From Anaeramoeba flamelloides (lineage: Eukaryota; Metamonada; Anaeramoebidae): 64,000 nt of DNA. The notes under the pieces are model-generated. The model searched no databases and had not been told where the DNA came from. It was given only the letters and a program-made list of their open reading frames with translations. Within the stretch, counting starts at the first letter, position 1. Each line of letters opens with the position of its first letter. Position numbers and translations under genes: made by a program. The DNA lies in the NCBI GenBank assembly GCA_027625915.1, contig JANTQA010000012.1, forward strand, positions 15,462,501 to 15,526,500. The letters are read 5' to 3'. Positions 47,488-60,355 of the stretch are shown one piece after another.

Positions 47488-48880
47488 TATGATTTAAAAA
47501 TATTTTTTTGGAACGCTGAATGAAAATATTGTGTGGTTTATTTTACCATAAATAGAAGTTATAAAAAAAAGTTGATTCTTAAAATAAAAGAAACTGCTTT
47601 TAAATATTATTTAATTACACAACAATTTTCATAATTTTAACAATTTCAAAATCTTGTTCAGGATTATTTTCACCAAAGTTATTTTCCCCAATACTGTAAA
47701 ACAATTTTTTTATTCAAACTACTAAAAAATAATCAAAAAAAATTGTATTGTTATGGAAAAATTAGATCACAAGAAAATGATACTGAACATTACATTTCAA
47801 TATTTTTATTTATTTATTTGTTACTATTAAACACCAAAAGTTTTTAAGAATTCTTTTAATTACTTTGTTTTTATTATTATTAAAATGTGTTTATTAGATT
47901 TTAATGTTGTTAAAAAATTCCTAAATATTTCAAATACTTATTTAGAAGAATTGTTCTTGGCTTTTACGAACAGTTCTCATAACTTTTTTTTTAAATAATT
48001 TGTAGTTGTCTTTAAAGTCAACAGATGCATCAATATTCGCTGGACTTTCGCAATTTGGTGAAGCAAGCATAGAAATAACAGAAATTAAGATTGTTTCAAC
48101 TCTATTATTAGTAAAAAGATATCGTTAAAAAGAAATAGTTGTTTTATTAAATGGTAAAATAATAAACATAATTTAAATTAAAACGAGGTATATGTTGAAA
48201 TAACATGTAACTATTAAGAATAAATATAGGTATATTATTATTATTATATTCGTTCTAAATTTAGTTGTCAAATAATATTTTATAAAATTCATTTAGATTC
48301 ATAAGTTTTATTTTCTTTTTCATTAAAGATTTTTTGCAAAATAATTGTTATTGTATCATTAAAAAGTATTATTTTCTAACTTTCGATTAAATTGAATTAT
48401 TATTTTTAGTAATTTCTAAAAAATAATAAAGTAATTTACAGTATTCCCAAATTCACTATATATTTTATATTCGATATTTTAAATTTCTAAATATCAAACA
48501 AACAAAAATAAGTCAATAAATGTTTAAAGTATCATTATTACAATAAAAAAATTTTGGTAGTCATTTTATCATTTTTTTTTTTAACTTTTTTCAAATTTAA
48601 TTAATCTTTTTTATTTCTTTAGAAAATTTCAAACCAATTAATATTTCTTTTAATATTCCTTTTTAATTGACAAAGAAAAATATTTGATGATTTATTATTT
48701 AATTTTATGAAGCATTGTTTAACTCAATAAACCCAGCCAAAAATTATGTTTAGATCCAAAAGTTAATTTCACATATTTACCTTTTTTTAAGTACAAAATA
48801 TTTTCTAAAAAGTAAAATAAAATTATTTGTTAAAAAATATTTTTATTTTAAAGATTATGCATATGCTAAATTTTCGAATG

Positions 48881-48987
48881 AAAAAGAAAAAGAAAAAGAT
48901 AAGGAAAAAGAAAAAGAAACTGAAACGAAACTGAAAAAGAAAAAGAAAAAGAAAAAGAAAAAGAAAAAGAAAAAGAAAAAAATTAAA
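48881..48987. repeat. (GAAAAA)n array
   Basis: Six-base units GAAAAA, with GAAACT variants near the middle, repeat for about 105 bases. The opposite strand reads as a spurious Phe-Leu run. Confidence 0.85.
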
Positions 48988-49158
48988 AAAGGATTTATCA
49001 GAATGTATAGAAAAGTATTTCAAAACAATCAATAAAAAATAAATGAAAGTTTAATAGAGCACAGTATTTCAAAAAAAATCAATTTTTTAATTTTTGTTTA
49101 GGGAACAAAGAAAAGTGAATTTGAGATTTCTCATTTCAAATGAACAGTTACAATTTTG

Positions 49159-49601
49159 GAAAAAATGTGAAACAGTAAAAAAAGTTCAACACAATTTTTA
49201 ATTGTAAAGGATAATAGAACCTGAAAATGAAAAGTAAAATCAATTAAAAGAAGAAACGAATCAACTTCAAAGAATAATTGAATTTATTATTTTTTTCTAT
49301 CAAATCAACAAATATAATTTCGATCTCCTTTTTTATCAAAATCTGATGAGTTTTTTTGGAGATCTCTAAAGTAGTCAAATTTTTCAGCAAATTTTTAATT
49401 AGATCAATGAAAAAAAAAAAAAAAAAAACCCTGACATAAGATAGTATTATACGAAATTTTATTGTGTTGAATCCCCTATTTCATCTTTATTTATTTATTT
49501 TTTCTTTTATTAATTGATCTAAATTTATATTTTTTATTAAGGTTTCCAATTAAAAATCGTGTTTCACTTTTTTTCTGTTTCACTTTTTTTCTCAAATGGC
49601 T
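49159..49601. mobile_element. Repeat B element, copy 2
   Basis: The left end GAAAAAATGTGAAACAGTAA and right end CTGTTTCACTTTTTTTC are inverted repeats that continue through ACACAATTTTTAATTG and its complement, about 46 bases in all. The interior, about 330 bases, is non-coding and resembles 25230-25540. The AATTTTTAATTG block also resembles the subterminal block of the TTA-flanked element at 5145. Confidence 0.65.
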
Positions 49602-50639
49602 TGGTATTTTTTTAAATCTCTTATTTATTTTAATTACTAAGATTTTTCAAGTAACATAAAAAAAAAAATAATTTAAATAATAACTGGAGTCATTAGATTT
49701 ATTTTTAATCTTATTCCTCATAAGATGAAATATTAAGAAAGGAATTTCCTCAATTACAAAAAAAAATGATGTGACAAAATTTTTGAAATAGGATTTATGA
49801 TTTTGATTGTTTTATTTTCTATTCTTTTTGTACAAATTGATAAAAGTTATTTTTTTGAAAGATTGTGTATGTTTTTATAGATTTTTTTACTTTTGATTAT
49901 TTTTTATTTGTTATTGTAATTATATAATTACTTTCATAAAAACAGAAACTTTGTTTTAAATCATTAAATATTAGATTTTAAATTGATTTTGGTTGTGAAA
50001 TGACAGATTCGGTTTGTAAAACTATCAAAATATAATTTTTTAATAATTTTTTAATAATTTTTTCCAAAAGAAAATCTGGGTAATGTTAGTTCAAAGAATT
50101 TTAAACCATTTTTTATTTTAAACCATTTTTCAGTCAAATGTGGCCAGTTATATGAGTGAATTGTGTGTGTTTAAGGGGTTTGAATGGATATTAGAAGAAA
50201 AAAATTAATTTGGAAATTTCAAAATCAAAATCTTTTTTCTACATTTTGATATTTTTTTTTTGCTTTTCTTTTTTTGATAAATAATTCATTTGCAAATTAT
50301 TTTTTATTGCAAGATCGATAGTCACTTGGTAAAAATGTGTTATTCTAATGTTATTGATAAAGTAAAAATGATTGTAGAGAAACCATTTCGATTTCTATTG
50401 GAATTTTCTTTGGATGTTCAATTAAAGATCAAAATGAGCATTGTTGTTTTTTTTCGATAGGCGCACCTCAGAATTTTATTGTTTCAATTTTGCGAGAAAA
50501 TCTATTGTTTTTTTAGTTTTATTTTATTTGGTATCAACTATTCGTTGATGTGTATTATTTCTGCTTATTTTTTATTTGTTCTTCAATGGTCGAATTGAAA
50601 AAATAATTGATATTTGAAAAAAATGTTGGGACTTTGCAG

Positions 50640-52100
50640 AAAAAAAGTTTATTAAGGGATTATTCACTCTTATTTTGTTTATTTTAATTTATTTTATTTT
50701 TTGATAATGATAAGAGCCATTATTTTATCAAAAATTCGGTGGAAATGCCTTAGCAATCCCTTTTTTCAACTTTAGAGGGGTGTGTTATCATTTTTAAAAA
50801 GGAATTCATTTTTCCCAATGATATTTTTATTAAAAAAAATATGATAATTTGTATTGGATTATTCAATTTTTGATTGAAAAATAGAAAAAGAAAAATTTCC
50901 AAAACCTTTTTCTAAAATTTCAATTTTAGGGATTTATTGGAAATCTCACTTTTAGTAATTTCTAAGAGTTTGTATGGACAAATAGAATTGAAAATCTAAT
51001 CTTATTTTAAAAATACAAAAACAATAAATCAACAATAATGAATTCTTGAAGATTAGAAAAAAAATTGATCATTTATTTTATTCACAAATATTTATTAAAT
51101 TTCTCAAAATTTGAGAAGATTGAATAATTTTTTATAAATATACTTAAGAGTATAAATAACAGACTGTTATTATTTAAATAAGTTATTATTTTTTTGAAAC
51201 CTAAGCTAAAAAAATTAAAAGAAATAACCATTTTTCAAAACAGTTTTATATTGGTTATTTTTTGTTATTTTTTTTTTTCCTGAAGATCTTCACATTTCAA
51301 CAAACAATAACTCACGCAATCTGGCTCATTTTTTCAAAAACAGGCAAAATATTGTTCTTTCTGGGTGATATAAATATCGCCCTATCTAGAAAAATAAATT
51401 GGTTATTTCCTCAACTTCGTACAAATAACGACAGTTATTTGATAATGATTATTAATTTTTTTTTTTTATAATGATTAATTGGAAATGGTATTATTTAGTT
51501 TTTTGAAAATCTTTAAAAAGCTGAGAAATAATATTAAAACCTATAGATTAATATATTTAGTCTTTGAATTATTATTAATATACTAAAAGAATTAGGATTG
51601 GGTTAGTTATTGTTTTCTAATATCCAAATTAAAAAGCTTTTCTTTATTTTTTAGTAGTGCACTAATAGTTTTAAAAAGGGTATTTTGGAGAATATTTTAA
51701 ATTTAATTCTTTATTTGGTTTGTTTTCTCATATTTTTTTGTTAAATAAAAAGAAAAAATTGTTTTGGAATGTTTTCCCAAATCTAGAAATTATATTTTTT
51801 TCAAGTTTAAAATAATTATTATAATTTTTTTTGTAATTCAATATTATTTTTTATATAAAGCGATTAAAACATCGGGTTTGTTGTTTTTAAAGTGTATATT
51901 TCTAAACACTTGCTTCTTTCATACATAAAAAGATTTCTTTATTCTTTGAAAAAAAAATAATTTTTTTTAAATAATTCAGAAATATGTTGGATTTTGGATT
52001 TTTCGAATAATTAAAAAAATGGATCAGACTTTTAAAAACAATAATTCATTTTGGAAAATAGCATTTAAAGTCATTTTTTTAAAAGTTGTACTCAGAATTC
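50640..52100. repeat. Repeat G, copy 2, beside the UBC gene
   Basis: The diverged partner of 32760-33900. Its right edge falls about 130 bases from the last recognisable UBC exon, inside what should be the next UBC intron or exon. Confidence 0.5.
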
Positions 52101-52236
52101 TTAAAGGGGTGAACCAAACAGTTTGAACTACCACTTCTTAAAACTTTTAATTCCTCACTTTTTTAAAACATTAGCAAAAAGTATTTTGTTTTTAGCTAAT
52201 AAAAAAAATAAAAAAAAGGAAGGTTAGTTAACTTAC

Positions 52237-53210
52237 GTATGAATTGGTAACCATCTTTCACTTGCTTTTTCATATCCCCACTCATCTTCACCTATGTGAA
52301 TAAAAATCAAAAGAAAGACAATAAGAAAAAAAAAAAACAAATTAAGGATTTTTTAAAAAAAGAATAAGAAAATTTTATAAAGAATAAAAATACAAACCTG
52401 GTGGATGAAGAATTGAGATACAGACCTTTCCATCAGCGTCTGTTTATATTGTTGAGAAATAAAAATAAAGGCTCAAATTAAGAATTGCATGAAAAAAATA
52501 AAGTCTTTTGATTGAAAAAAAAGATTAAAATACAGATATTTGGATGCCACATATCAGATAAAAATTTCATTGTTGGTGGGTTGTTTGGATAGTCAGTTGG
52601 AAAGATTAACTCAGCTTTGAAGTATCCGCCTAAAAAAAATTCGAATATGTTTTTGCACAAAAGTTAAATTGTCGAATAATTATAATAAAAGAATTATGAA
52701 AAAGGAAAATGAAAATAAAAAAAAAAAGATCAATTTTATTAATGAACGTAAATAAAAAGATCCAAAAAATAAATAAAAAAAAAAAGAACAAACCTTCATA
52801 GATAGTGTCTGGTGGGCCCATTACCAAAATGTCCTTTATGTGTATTCATGAAAAATCAAAAAAGATCCCAAAATTTTAATTTGGAATATCAAAAAGATAA
52901 AATTAACAAGCCAACAAAGATAAAGAAAAAGAAAAAAAAAATTCAAAAGAGAAAAAATAAGATGTTTGTTACCCATTCAAATGGGTTGCTCTTTTTTAAA
53001 CCAGCACTGAAACCCTCAACAGGATTCTTTTGTAGTTCTATTTTGTTTTTTTGTTCATTAAATCAAAAAGAAAAATTAAATAACAAAGGACAAGACGAGA
53101 TCAGTAATTGATAGATTTATTTGAAAGCTTTGTTATGGAAAGATTTTAAAAAGAAACAAAAGACAAAAAAAGAACCTTTAAATTGTTTGGTAAGAAGAAG
53201 TTTTGCAATA
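52237..53210 (-). CDS. UBC7: UBC7/UBE2G1-type ubiquitin-conjugating enzyme, six exons, incomplete
   Basis: Six exons in matching phase: 53176-53210, 52973-53037, 52794-52833, 52534-52629, 52398-52439 and 52237-52291. All introns are GT-AG, of 138, 139, 164, 94 and 106 bases. The joined product runs from [20 protein letters not shown] through [10 protein letters not shown] and WHPN to the catalytic cysteine in GKVCISIL. The family's acidic loop follows ([17 protein letters not shown]), and the product ends at LPIHT before a good GTAAGT donor. This class of E2 typically builds Lys48 chains. Two problems remain. The last 60 or so residues were not found downstream. Upstream of the first exon an in-frame ATG (53222-53224) is followed two codons later by TAA, so an extra 5' exon is needed, using the AAAATAG acceptor. 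Either distant exons exist or the copy is truncated. Confidence 0.8.
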
Positions 53211-54250
53211 CTATTTTAGGACATTTGAAATAAAAAAAAATATATTATGAAATGAAATTTCAAAAAATGAAGTTTTCTAAAATTTTGATGGGATATTTTA
53301 CATTTTCAATTGGAACTTGGGTAATTATTTTTCTCATTACTGATCTTAAACAGTGTTATTTTCTTCTTACTGATCATTTCTTAATAATTTGAAACATATT
53401 TGTTCCAACTTTTTAAAAAAATATTAATGTTAATAATTTTTGGTTTGAACAATAAACAGTCAAAAAGTTGTATAAAGTGAGAATTCAAATAATATAATTG
53501 ATTTGTTTTAATCTGTTTGAAGCGCAATTCATAGAACTTTTCGTCTTGACTTTTTTCAAACAGCCATAAGAGCAATTATCAAATCTAAAACCAGTAAATA
53601 TCTACTTTTCGGATCAATTGAAGATAGGGTAACAATTTGAAAATATATCCCTATTTTCGAATTATATATTAAAAATTCTAATATGACCACCAACTGTTCT
53701 AATCAGTGTATTGTTTAAATACTCAAAAGTCTCTCAATTGTAATCATTTTGTGTATGTAGAAATAGAGATCAAAAAAATTATAATCTCTAAATATTAATC
53801 TTAGAAATGACTAAAAAAGAAAATATTCTAGGAAATTTAACATAAAATATAAATCATTTTTATCAATTTAAAATATACTATTAGAATCCAATTTGAGAAA
53901 AATGTTTAAGTTAATTTTACATTAAATAAATTTAACCTCGTTTTTTCTCAATTGAAAGATAGAATTTTGAAAAAATTTTTTAGGTTAAAGAAATATTGAA
54001 AATAATACTCTTATTTTATAAATACAAAATCAAAAAAAAATGATCATAATAGATATTTTCTTTTAAATTTATAATTAATCGAAGGAATAATTATAAAAAA
54101 ATAAATTTTAATTTTCAATCATTTTTTCGATTAATTTTTAAAGTTTGGGAATTTATATAATTTCAAGGTTTGCTAAATGATTCAAATTGATGGATTAAGA
54201 ATGTTTAAGCAATATTTCAATAAGGTTCGTTAAAGTTTATATTATAATTT

Positions 54251-54253
<3 letters not shown>

Positions 54254-54282
<29 letters not shown>
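54254..54282. repeat. (TA)n microsatellite
   Basis: An uninterrupted AT/TA dinucleotide run of nearly 30 bases. Confidence 0.9.
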
Positions 54283-54284
<2 letters not shown>

Positions 54285-55160
54285 AAAATAAGGATATCCT
54301 TTCAATTTTATACACATATCCTTAATTGTGTTAAATTAATAGAATTTTCACATTTTTTGAAATTTATTAGTTTTAGATTTCATAATATTTTTTTTAAAAA
54401 AATTACAACTTATCATATTGAAAATTGGAATTTATAAATGGTTTTTTATATCAATCTCTTTAATTTCTCAGAAATTGGTGAATTGGTTTTAAAATCAGAT
54501 TCGATTTTTTAAGATTTAAAAAAAAATAAAAAATAAATATTACTGATTCTCTTTAAAAATCTTGTCTAAAATAATTTGCTAAAAATTATTATATAATGTT
54601 TTCCGGTATAATTTTTAATTTATTACATTTCTATGATTCAAAGTTCCGATTTTTTTTTTTTTTCATAAAAATAAACTACCTAACTCTTTTTCCTTCAAAT
54701 TGTCTCAGTTTTATTCGGGAAATAGATCGTGTTATATAAGTTTAATTAATATTCTTCTCAAAATATATTTCCGATTTTTAAATTTGGTCATTGTTTCTCT
54801 AATTTCAAGGGTTTTTTTTTATGTTCTCTTGTCTTTTTTTTTTTTTTTAAAGTCAATTTGAGAAAAAAAAATTAAAAACACCAAATTACCTCCACAAAAA
54901 TTGAGGAATAAAATACTCTCAAAAAAACATATATACTTACTCTTAAAAAGTATTATTGTAAACAATTTTTATTTTCTGATGAAATTTAGAAATTTTGTAC
55001 GAGAAATTCCAATATAAGGGGATTAAAAATTATTTTTATATTTTGTTTATTTCAAAAATTAATTGTTTTTTTAGGCATAAGTTATATGATTATCAACTCA
55101 AATATGAATTTAATTATTTTTCTCTTGTTTATAAATAATCTTATTTTTTGGTATATTCTT

Positions 55161-55721
55161 AAGGTTTATAATCTATGAAATTTGAAAGAAGGGTTATCTT
55201 GTGTTGTTTTTTACCACTTGTTAATTAGGTTCTTGGCTGATCGATCTTGCACTTGATATGGATTTTAATAGTGGTCCAAAATGGAAATTTTTGACAATTT
55301 ATTTTTTTTAGTTCCGAAATCCGATTTGAAGAGTTAAAGATTAATTGGCTATAACTTAAGTTATAAAAAAATGTGGTTTGTGGGTTGTTGATTATAATTT
55401 TTAATTAAGTTTAGTTTTATTGGGAGCTTTTAAAAAAAATATTTTTTCATTGAGTTAATTGACAAAAAAGTAAATCAAGATTCTTTTCTATAATACAAAA
55501 TTCAAAATTTATTCTTGAACACCTATCAATCTATCAATCTTACACTCTTCAAATCGGATTTCGGAAGAAATAAAAAAAATAATTTGTCAAAAATTGCCAT
55601 TTTGAACCACTATTAAAATCCATATCAAGTGCAAGATCGATCAGCTAAGAATCAAATCGACAACTCACTGTATCCTATACAAGGTAATCTTCTTTCAAAT
55701 TTCAGGGATTGTGATCCTTAA
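55161..55721. mobile_element. Foldback element with about 190-base inverted arms
   Basis: The left arm (55161-55348) and right arm (55532-55721) are reverse complements with scattered mismatches. They share GATCGATCTTGCACTTGATA, TGGATTTTAATAGTGGT, and CCGAAATCCGATTTGAAGAG. The loop is about 185 bases and has no coding content. The arms are far better kept than other repeats here, so this is a fairly young insertion or a maintained structure. Confidence 0.8.
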
Positions 55722-57481
55722 AAGGGGGTGAATTTTTCATTTTAGGCTAAGCTCATATTGAGAGAAACGAAGTCGAATTTTTACAAATTTTAATTTATTA
55801 ATAGTGGGTTTAATTCTCATATAAATTAAGATTTAACCAATCTTGATAAAAATAATGATTCTTTGTGTGGTAACTTAAGTGTGTGAATAGATCGATAATA
55901 TCCAAAAATCAGAAACTGCCTTTTTGCAGTATATTTTAAAAAAGAAATATGAAGATTTTTTAAGATTAAAATTTGAATTATTTAACAAAAAAAAATGTAA
56001 AGAAAGTTTTTTATTTTACATTTTTCGTTTATCTGGTTAATTTATATGGATTTGTTTCATATCCAGAGTTGTTTTAATGTGTAAAAAAATATGAAATGGT
56101 GTTATTGTATATATTTTGTTTGTAAAAAATAAATTAAAAAAAAAAAGAATATAATCTTTACTTGTTATATATTTATAAAGATTTAAGTTTCTTGGATTTG
56201 GAAAATAAAAAAAAATTTCTTTTAGTATCAAATCAATTTTGGTAAATTTACTTGAATTTTGAATTATTTTATATTCGACAAATATGATTAATCTTGATAA
56301 TTTATTTTCAAAAAAAAATTACAAACGATTTTTTGTTCAATTCGTAATACAATAAAAATTTTTATAAAAACATTTTCATGTAAAATGATACAAGTTTAAA
56401 ATGAATTATTGGGGGGGGGGCAGAAGGGTTTTTTGGGATATTTTTATTAAAATTTAAATATTATTAAAAATTTTTAAAAAAGAATATAGTTTAAATTTAT
56501 TTTTTGGTGGGTTTTTTTTTTTTCAAGTGGGATATGATAAATCTTTTAATGATATATATTCTCAATCCACTTTATTGTTATAAAAATCTTTATAATATTC
56601 ATCATATCGGTATATGTGAAAAATGGTGATATTAAGTATATTATTGTGATAATATGATAAAATGTGGTAGACTATAAAATTGCGATAATTGTTTAAAAAG
56701 TATGATAAATGCCAAAATATTGTGATTGAAGGCAATCGCGATATAATAATTTGATGATTTTTAGAACTAATTTGGCAATATTTTGACTTTGAAATTCTGT
56801 TTGATGAAAAAAAAGATTTATGTGAAAAGGGGTTATTCTTTTCCCAAATATCTAAAAAGAAACTTAAATTCGTTCAATCAGGGATCAGATCAAACGCATT
56901 GTATTTTATTTTGATTTGGTTTACAAATCTTTAAATATACCGTTTAGATCAACAAAAGTAATAAAATATGCAAATAAATATTTTATCAGTCAATTGTAGT
57001 CTATTATAAATTGTGGTGTATAAAAGGGTTTGTAAAATAACTAAATTTTCGCACTTTATTTAAAGAATCCGATCTTGGGTGAAAACCTTTCCAATATTCT
57101 AGGAAAGTTGAAGGGGTTGAGTAACTTTTCAAAAGATTGCACAGTAGCCAAGTTATAATATGGAAATTATTAAAATCATCCATACAATTGTTTTTTATTA
57201 TATTTATTATTCTTCTCATAGATTTTTATTGGTCAGAAAACACAACTAGATTTTTAGAGGTTTTTATTTTGATGAATTGCCAATAAGAAATAAAAACACT
57301 CTTTATTATTTTTTTTTTTGATTATTTAAATTTTGAAGGTAATAACTCCATTGTAATAAAAAAATTTTCTATTTTCTTTTCAATTATATTATTGAAATGG
57401 GTTATTATTTGTTTGATTATAAAATTCATTTGAGATTTTACTGAAAAAAAAAAAAAAATGAAAAGAAAAAAATTGTTTTTA

Positions 57482-58472
57482 TAAACTCAATTCCAAAAAA
57501 TGGGACACACAAAAAAATTACATTATTAAAAATATACTCCAAAATACATGATACTTGAACTTAAAAATAATAAAAGACCCGAAAATATTTAATTAATACT
57601 ATTTATATATTTTAAAGTAAATTTAAAATTCAATTCGAAAAATAAAAAAGAAAAAATAAAAAAAAGTGTACCCCTATTTTTGGAACACGGTTACCAAAAA
57701 ATCCATTTTTATTGAAAGAAAAATTAATAAAAACTATTAATAGATTCAACTTGTCTTTTGATAACTAAATCTCAACTTTTAAATATAGAGTTTACTAATT
57801 ATCTTAGGTTTCCCAACTCAAAGTATTTCCTACATTAGTGAAAATTTTAATAAATTCTTCTTCGTTATTTGGTTACAATTTTTCAGTTTAGTATCCATAA
57901 ATTCCCAATTGGATTTAAATTTGTGGAATTGGGGGTCAAGGGTCCAGAACATTACATCCCCGATTTAAGTAAGTTTAAGTTTTTTTTTTTTTGAGGTCTG
58001 TGGACAAGCTCCATCCTTTTGGAAAATCCATTTCAACTCATTATATTCTGAATTAGCGAGTTGAATTTCCCTTGATTTTTTTGATAATATCATTAATAAT
58101 ACATTCAGTATTCGCACTTCCATTAATAATAATAAGTTCTGTTTGTAGGCCATGTGCCCTAACACACCATATCATGATTTTTTTTCAAAAAAAATTTTTT
58201 TTTTGTGATCAGAATGAAAACTTTTAAATTTCATTTTAAAGTGATTTTGAGATTTTCGAAAAGTTTTGAAAAAAAAAGAATCCAAAAAAAATTAAAACAA
58301 TTATTGAAAATCAAAAATCAAAAAATAATGAAAAAAAAATGATAAATAATTAACTTTAAAATTATTTACATTGATTGTTAATATCTAATGTTTCTATTTA
58401 AGAGTCAAATATCACTATTCTTGGAATTAAATTGATTTTGAAGGTGTGCCCCATTTTTTGGAATTGAGTTTA
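57482..58472 (-). mobile_element. Decayed Tc1/mariner transposon
   Basis: The ends are TAAACTCAATTCCAAAAAAT and its complement, about 30 bases, each flanked by TA (57480-57481 and 58473-58474). On the minus strand a partial DDE transposase is readable. MIW and a frame-shifted stretch lead into KWIFQKDGACPQTSKK, the second catalytic Asp block that normally reads like W-x-FQQDNAPxHTS. A worn segment downstream resembles the SPDLNPIENLW block with stops and no third acidic residue. At 991 bases it is shorter than a full element and lacks the N-terminal helix-turn-helix half. The copy is inactive. Confidence 0.75.
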
Positions 58473-59301
58473 TATTACAAACGGTCTCATTCAGTTTATA
58501 AAAGTTGTCGGTCTTTCATAACTTGGAAATATTGGGGGACAAGTCATGTAACCCCAACATTTTCTAACATTTTTCAAGTGGTAAAAGTTTTTTTAAAGGT
58601 CAACAGGGCTAGTTAAAAGTCAAAGGGGTTTTTTTAAGGTGATTTCAAAAAAATAATTTTCCAGTACATTCGTGAGAATGTGGAATATCGCAATTTTATG
58701 ATTTTTCAGTATAAAGGTACTAAATATGTTTTTTTTTTAATATTATCGTGATTCCATTATTAATATCGTGCTAATATATACTATCATCAAAGGCTTCAAT
58801 ATACAATTACCTGATTGTATAATATTTGAATTTAAAAATAATTTCCGGTCTTTCGGTGTCTTCAACTGTAATTTAAGTTATTTTTACTAAATTGAAATTA
58901 TATTTTTTTTTTTCTTTTTCATTTTTTATTTCTCATTAATCTTATTAAAAACAAAATGGTGGTAATTGATTCCCTAAGCTATTAATCAAAAACAAGTTAA
59001 GCTTATTTTACAATAAAAAAAAGAAAAAGAATGAACCAAATTTATATTCTTCGAACTTTATATCAAAGAAAATATTTTCATTTTATTTCGTAAAATATTT
59101 AATATAAAATTTCAACAAAAAATCTTCAGTTTAATTGATTTTTTAAGATTAGTCAAAAATATAACTATAAATAGATAAAATTGAGAAAGTTAAATGATTT
59201 TATCATAAAGTAATCCAATTGTAAAAAACAGGATAGAAATTACATTAGATATTATTTTTACATGAACTCTCAAAGTGATTACTAAAAGTTGGATTTCTTC
59301 C

Positions 59302-59482
59302 TTAAGGGACTAGTCTCTATTAATTTTTTTGACCTAAATTTAATAGAGATTAAGAAATTGTTTTGTCAATCACTTATATTTGAAAGATCCTGTTTATTTT
59401 CATATTAAACTTATTTCTTGATAAGGAATCCTTATTTAGAAATTGGTCAAAAAAAAAAAAATAATCGAGACTAGTCCCTTAA
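59302..59482. mobile_element. Short inverted-repeat element ending in TTAA
   Basis: The ends read TTAAGGGACTAGTCTC and GAGACTAGTCCCTTAA, continuing to AATTTTTTTGACC and GGTCAAAAAAA. The arms are about 33 bases and the whole is 181 bases. A TTAA at each end would fit a piggyBac-type duplication. TA inside TTAA would equally fit Tc1/mariner. Confidence 0.7.
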
Positions 59483-60355
59483 CAAAATTCTTTAACTAAT
59501 TTTTCTTTTTCTTTTTTAGAGTAAAAATCCAAACCAATAAGGATTGTGATCTTTTTACTTAAAATGTATTTGGAAAAATAAACTTTTTAAAAATGATAAC
59601 TCATTTCTCTAAAGTTGATTAATTTGTTTTTTTATCAGGTTTAATTGTGTCTTGTGTAAATAATTACACTATTTCCTTTGGGGAGTAAAATAAATAAGGT
59701 TTATTAGCCCCTTAAGAATAAAAACACAAAAGACTGATCAACAAAATTTTAAATTGTTTCAGTTCGTTGAAGGCAAAAGGTTCACTAATGAACTCGCAGA
59801 CAAATAAAAAAAAAGATTTTAGGTTTTCATTTAACAATTTTAAGAATGTAGATATCTTTTAAGATATAATTTGAGCCATGTAAAGTTATTAGAGACTATA
59901 TTTTACTTTTTGTTTATAATCAACAGGCCAGCATATTGTCAAAATGAGATAAATTTCTTCTTTTGTTCGGATCTGAATAACAGAAGGAATAAATTTTTTT
60001 TTTTAAAACCATGGTTACTATTTCGTCATATCGTTCAACGAACGAGTCTAGAAAAAATCTTTCCAAAAATAATTTAACGAATTTTGTAATTTTTTTTTTG
60101 TTTCTGAAAAATTAAAAAATGAAATATTATTTTAAAAAAACGAATGGAAGTTTGTTTCTCAAAAAGAGAAGAAAATTTGAATTTAACCTCAAAATTTTTT
60201 ACTTTTTCATTTTTTTTAATCCCAACACAAATCAAAATTATTTTTAACAAATGTCAAATTTAGGTATTACTTCAAGAGTTTTCTTGAGTTGTTTTAAATT
60301 CTCTTTAATAATTTTTTTCTTTCAAATACTTTAACATTTCCTACGTAACTTAAAG

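Larger units (their letters stand above)
45560..52236. other. Intergenic, repeat-rich
   Basis: About 6.7 kb. It holds repeat C copy 2 (45920-46425), a 1.06-kb TA-flanked element (46432-47487), a (GAAAAA)n array (48881-48987), repeat B copy 2 (49159-49601) and repeat G copy 2 (50640-52100). The frame at 45592-45849 shows no family. I searched this stretch by eye for the missing C-terminal exon of the UBC gene and did not find it. Confidence 0.55.
53211..60355. other. Intergenic, repeat-rich
   Basis: About 7 kb upstream of the UBC exons. It holds a (TA)n run (54254-54282), a long foldback element (55161-55721), a run of ten G (56410-56419) and a decayed Tc1/mariner element (57482-58472). A TTAA-ended element (59302-59482) and a region resembling 1915-2825 (59520-59690) complete it. 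The T-rich 5' exon of the UBC gene must lie near the left edge. Near 60011-60085 an ATG-led, coding-like 25-codon stretch precedes a GTAATT donor, but its phase does not fit the next candidate exon. Confidence 0.5.

Noticed and set aside
53211-53224. TAA read as a sense codon, after the ATG-TCC-TAA before the UBC exons
   Set aside because: All long genes in the window end at TAA, TAG or TGA and use CAA/CAG normally inside. A missing 5' exon or gene decay is simpler.
57004-57219. A 71-codon minus-strand frame
   Set aside because: No family, and no splice or composition support distinguishing it from chance.
56580-58800. Recurring CGATAT/GATAATAT words suggesting a repeat pair
   Set aside because: Words are short and A/T-biased, and no ordered alignment was convincing.
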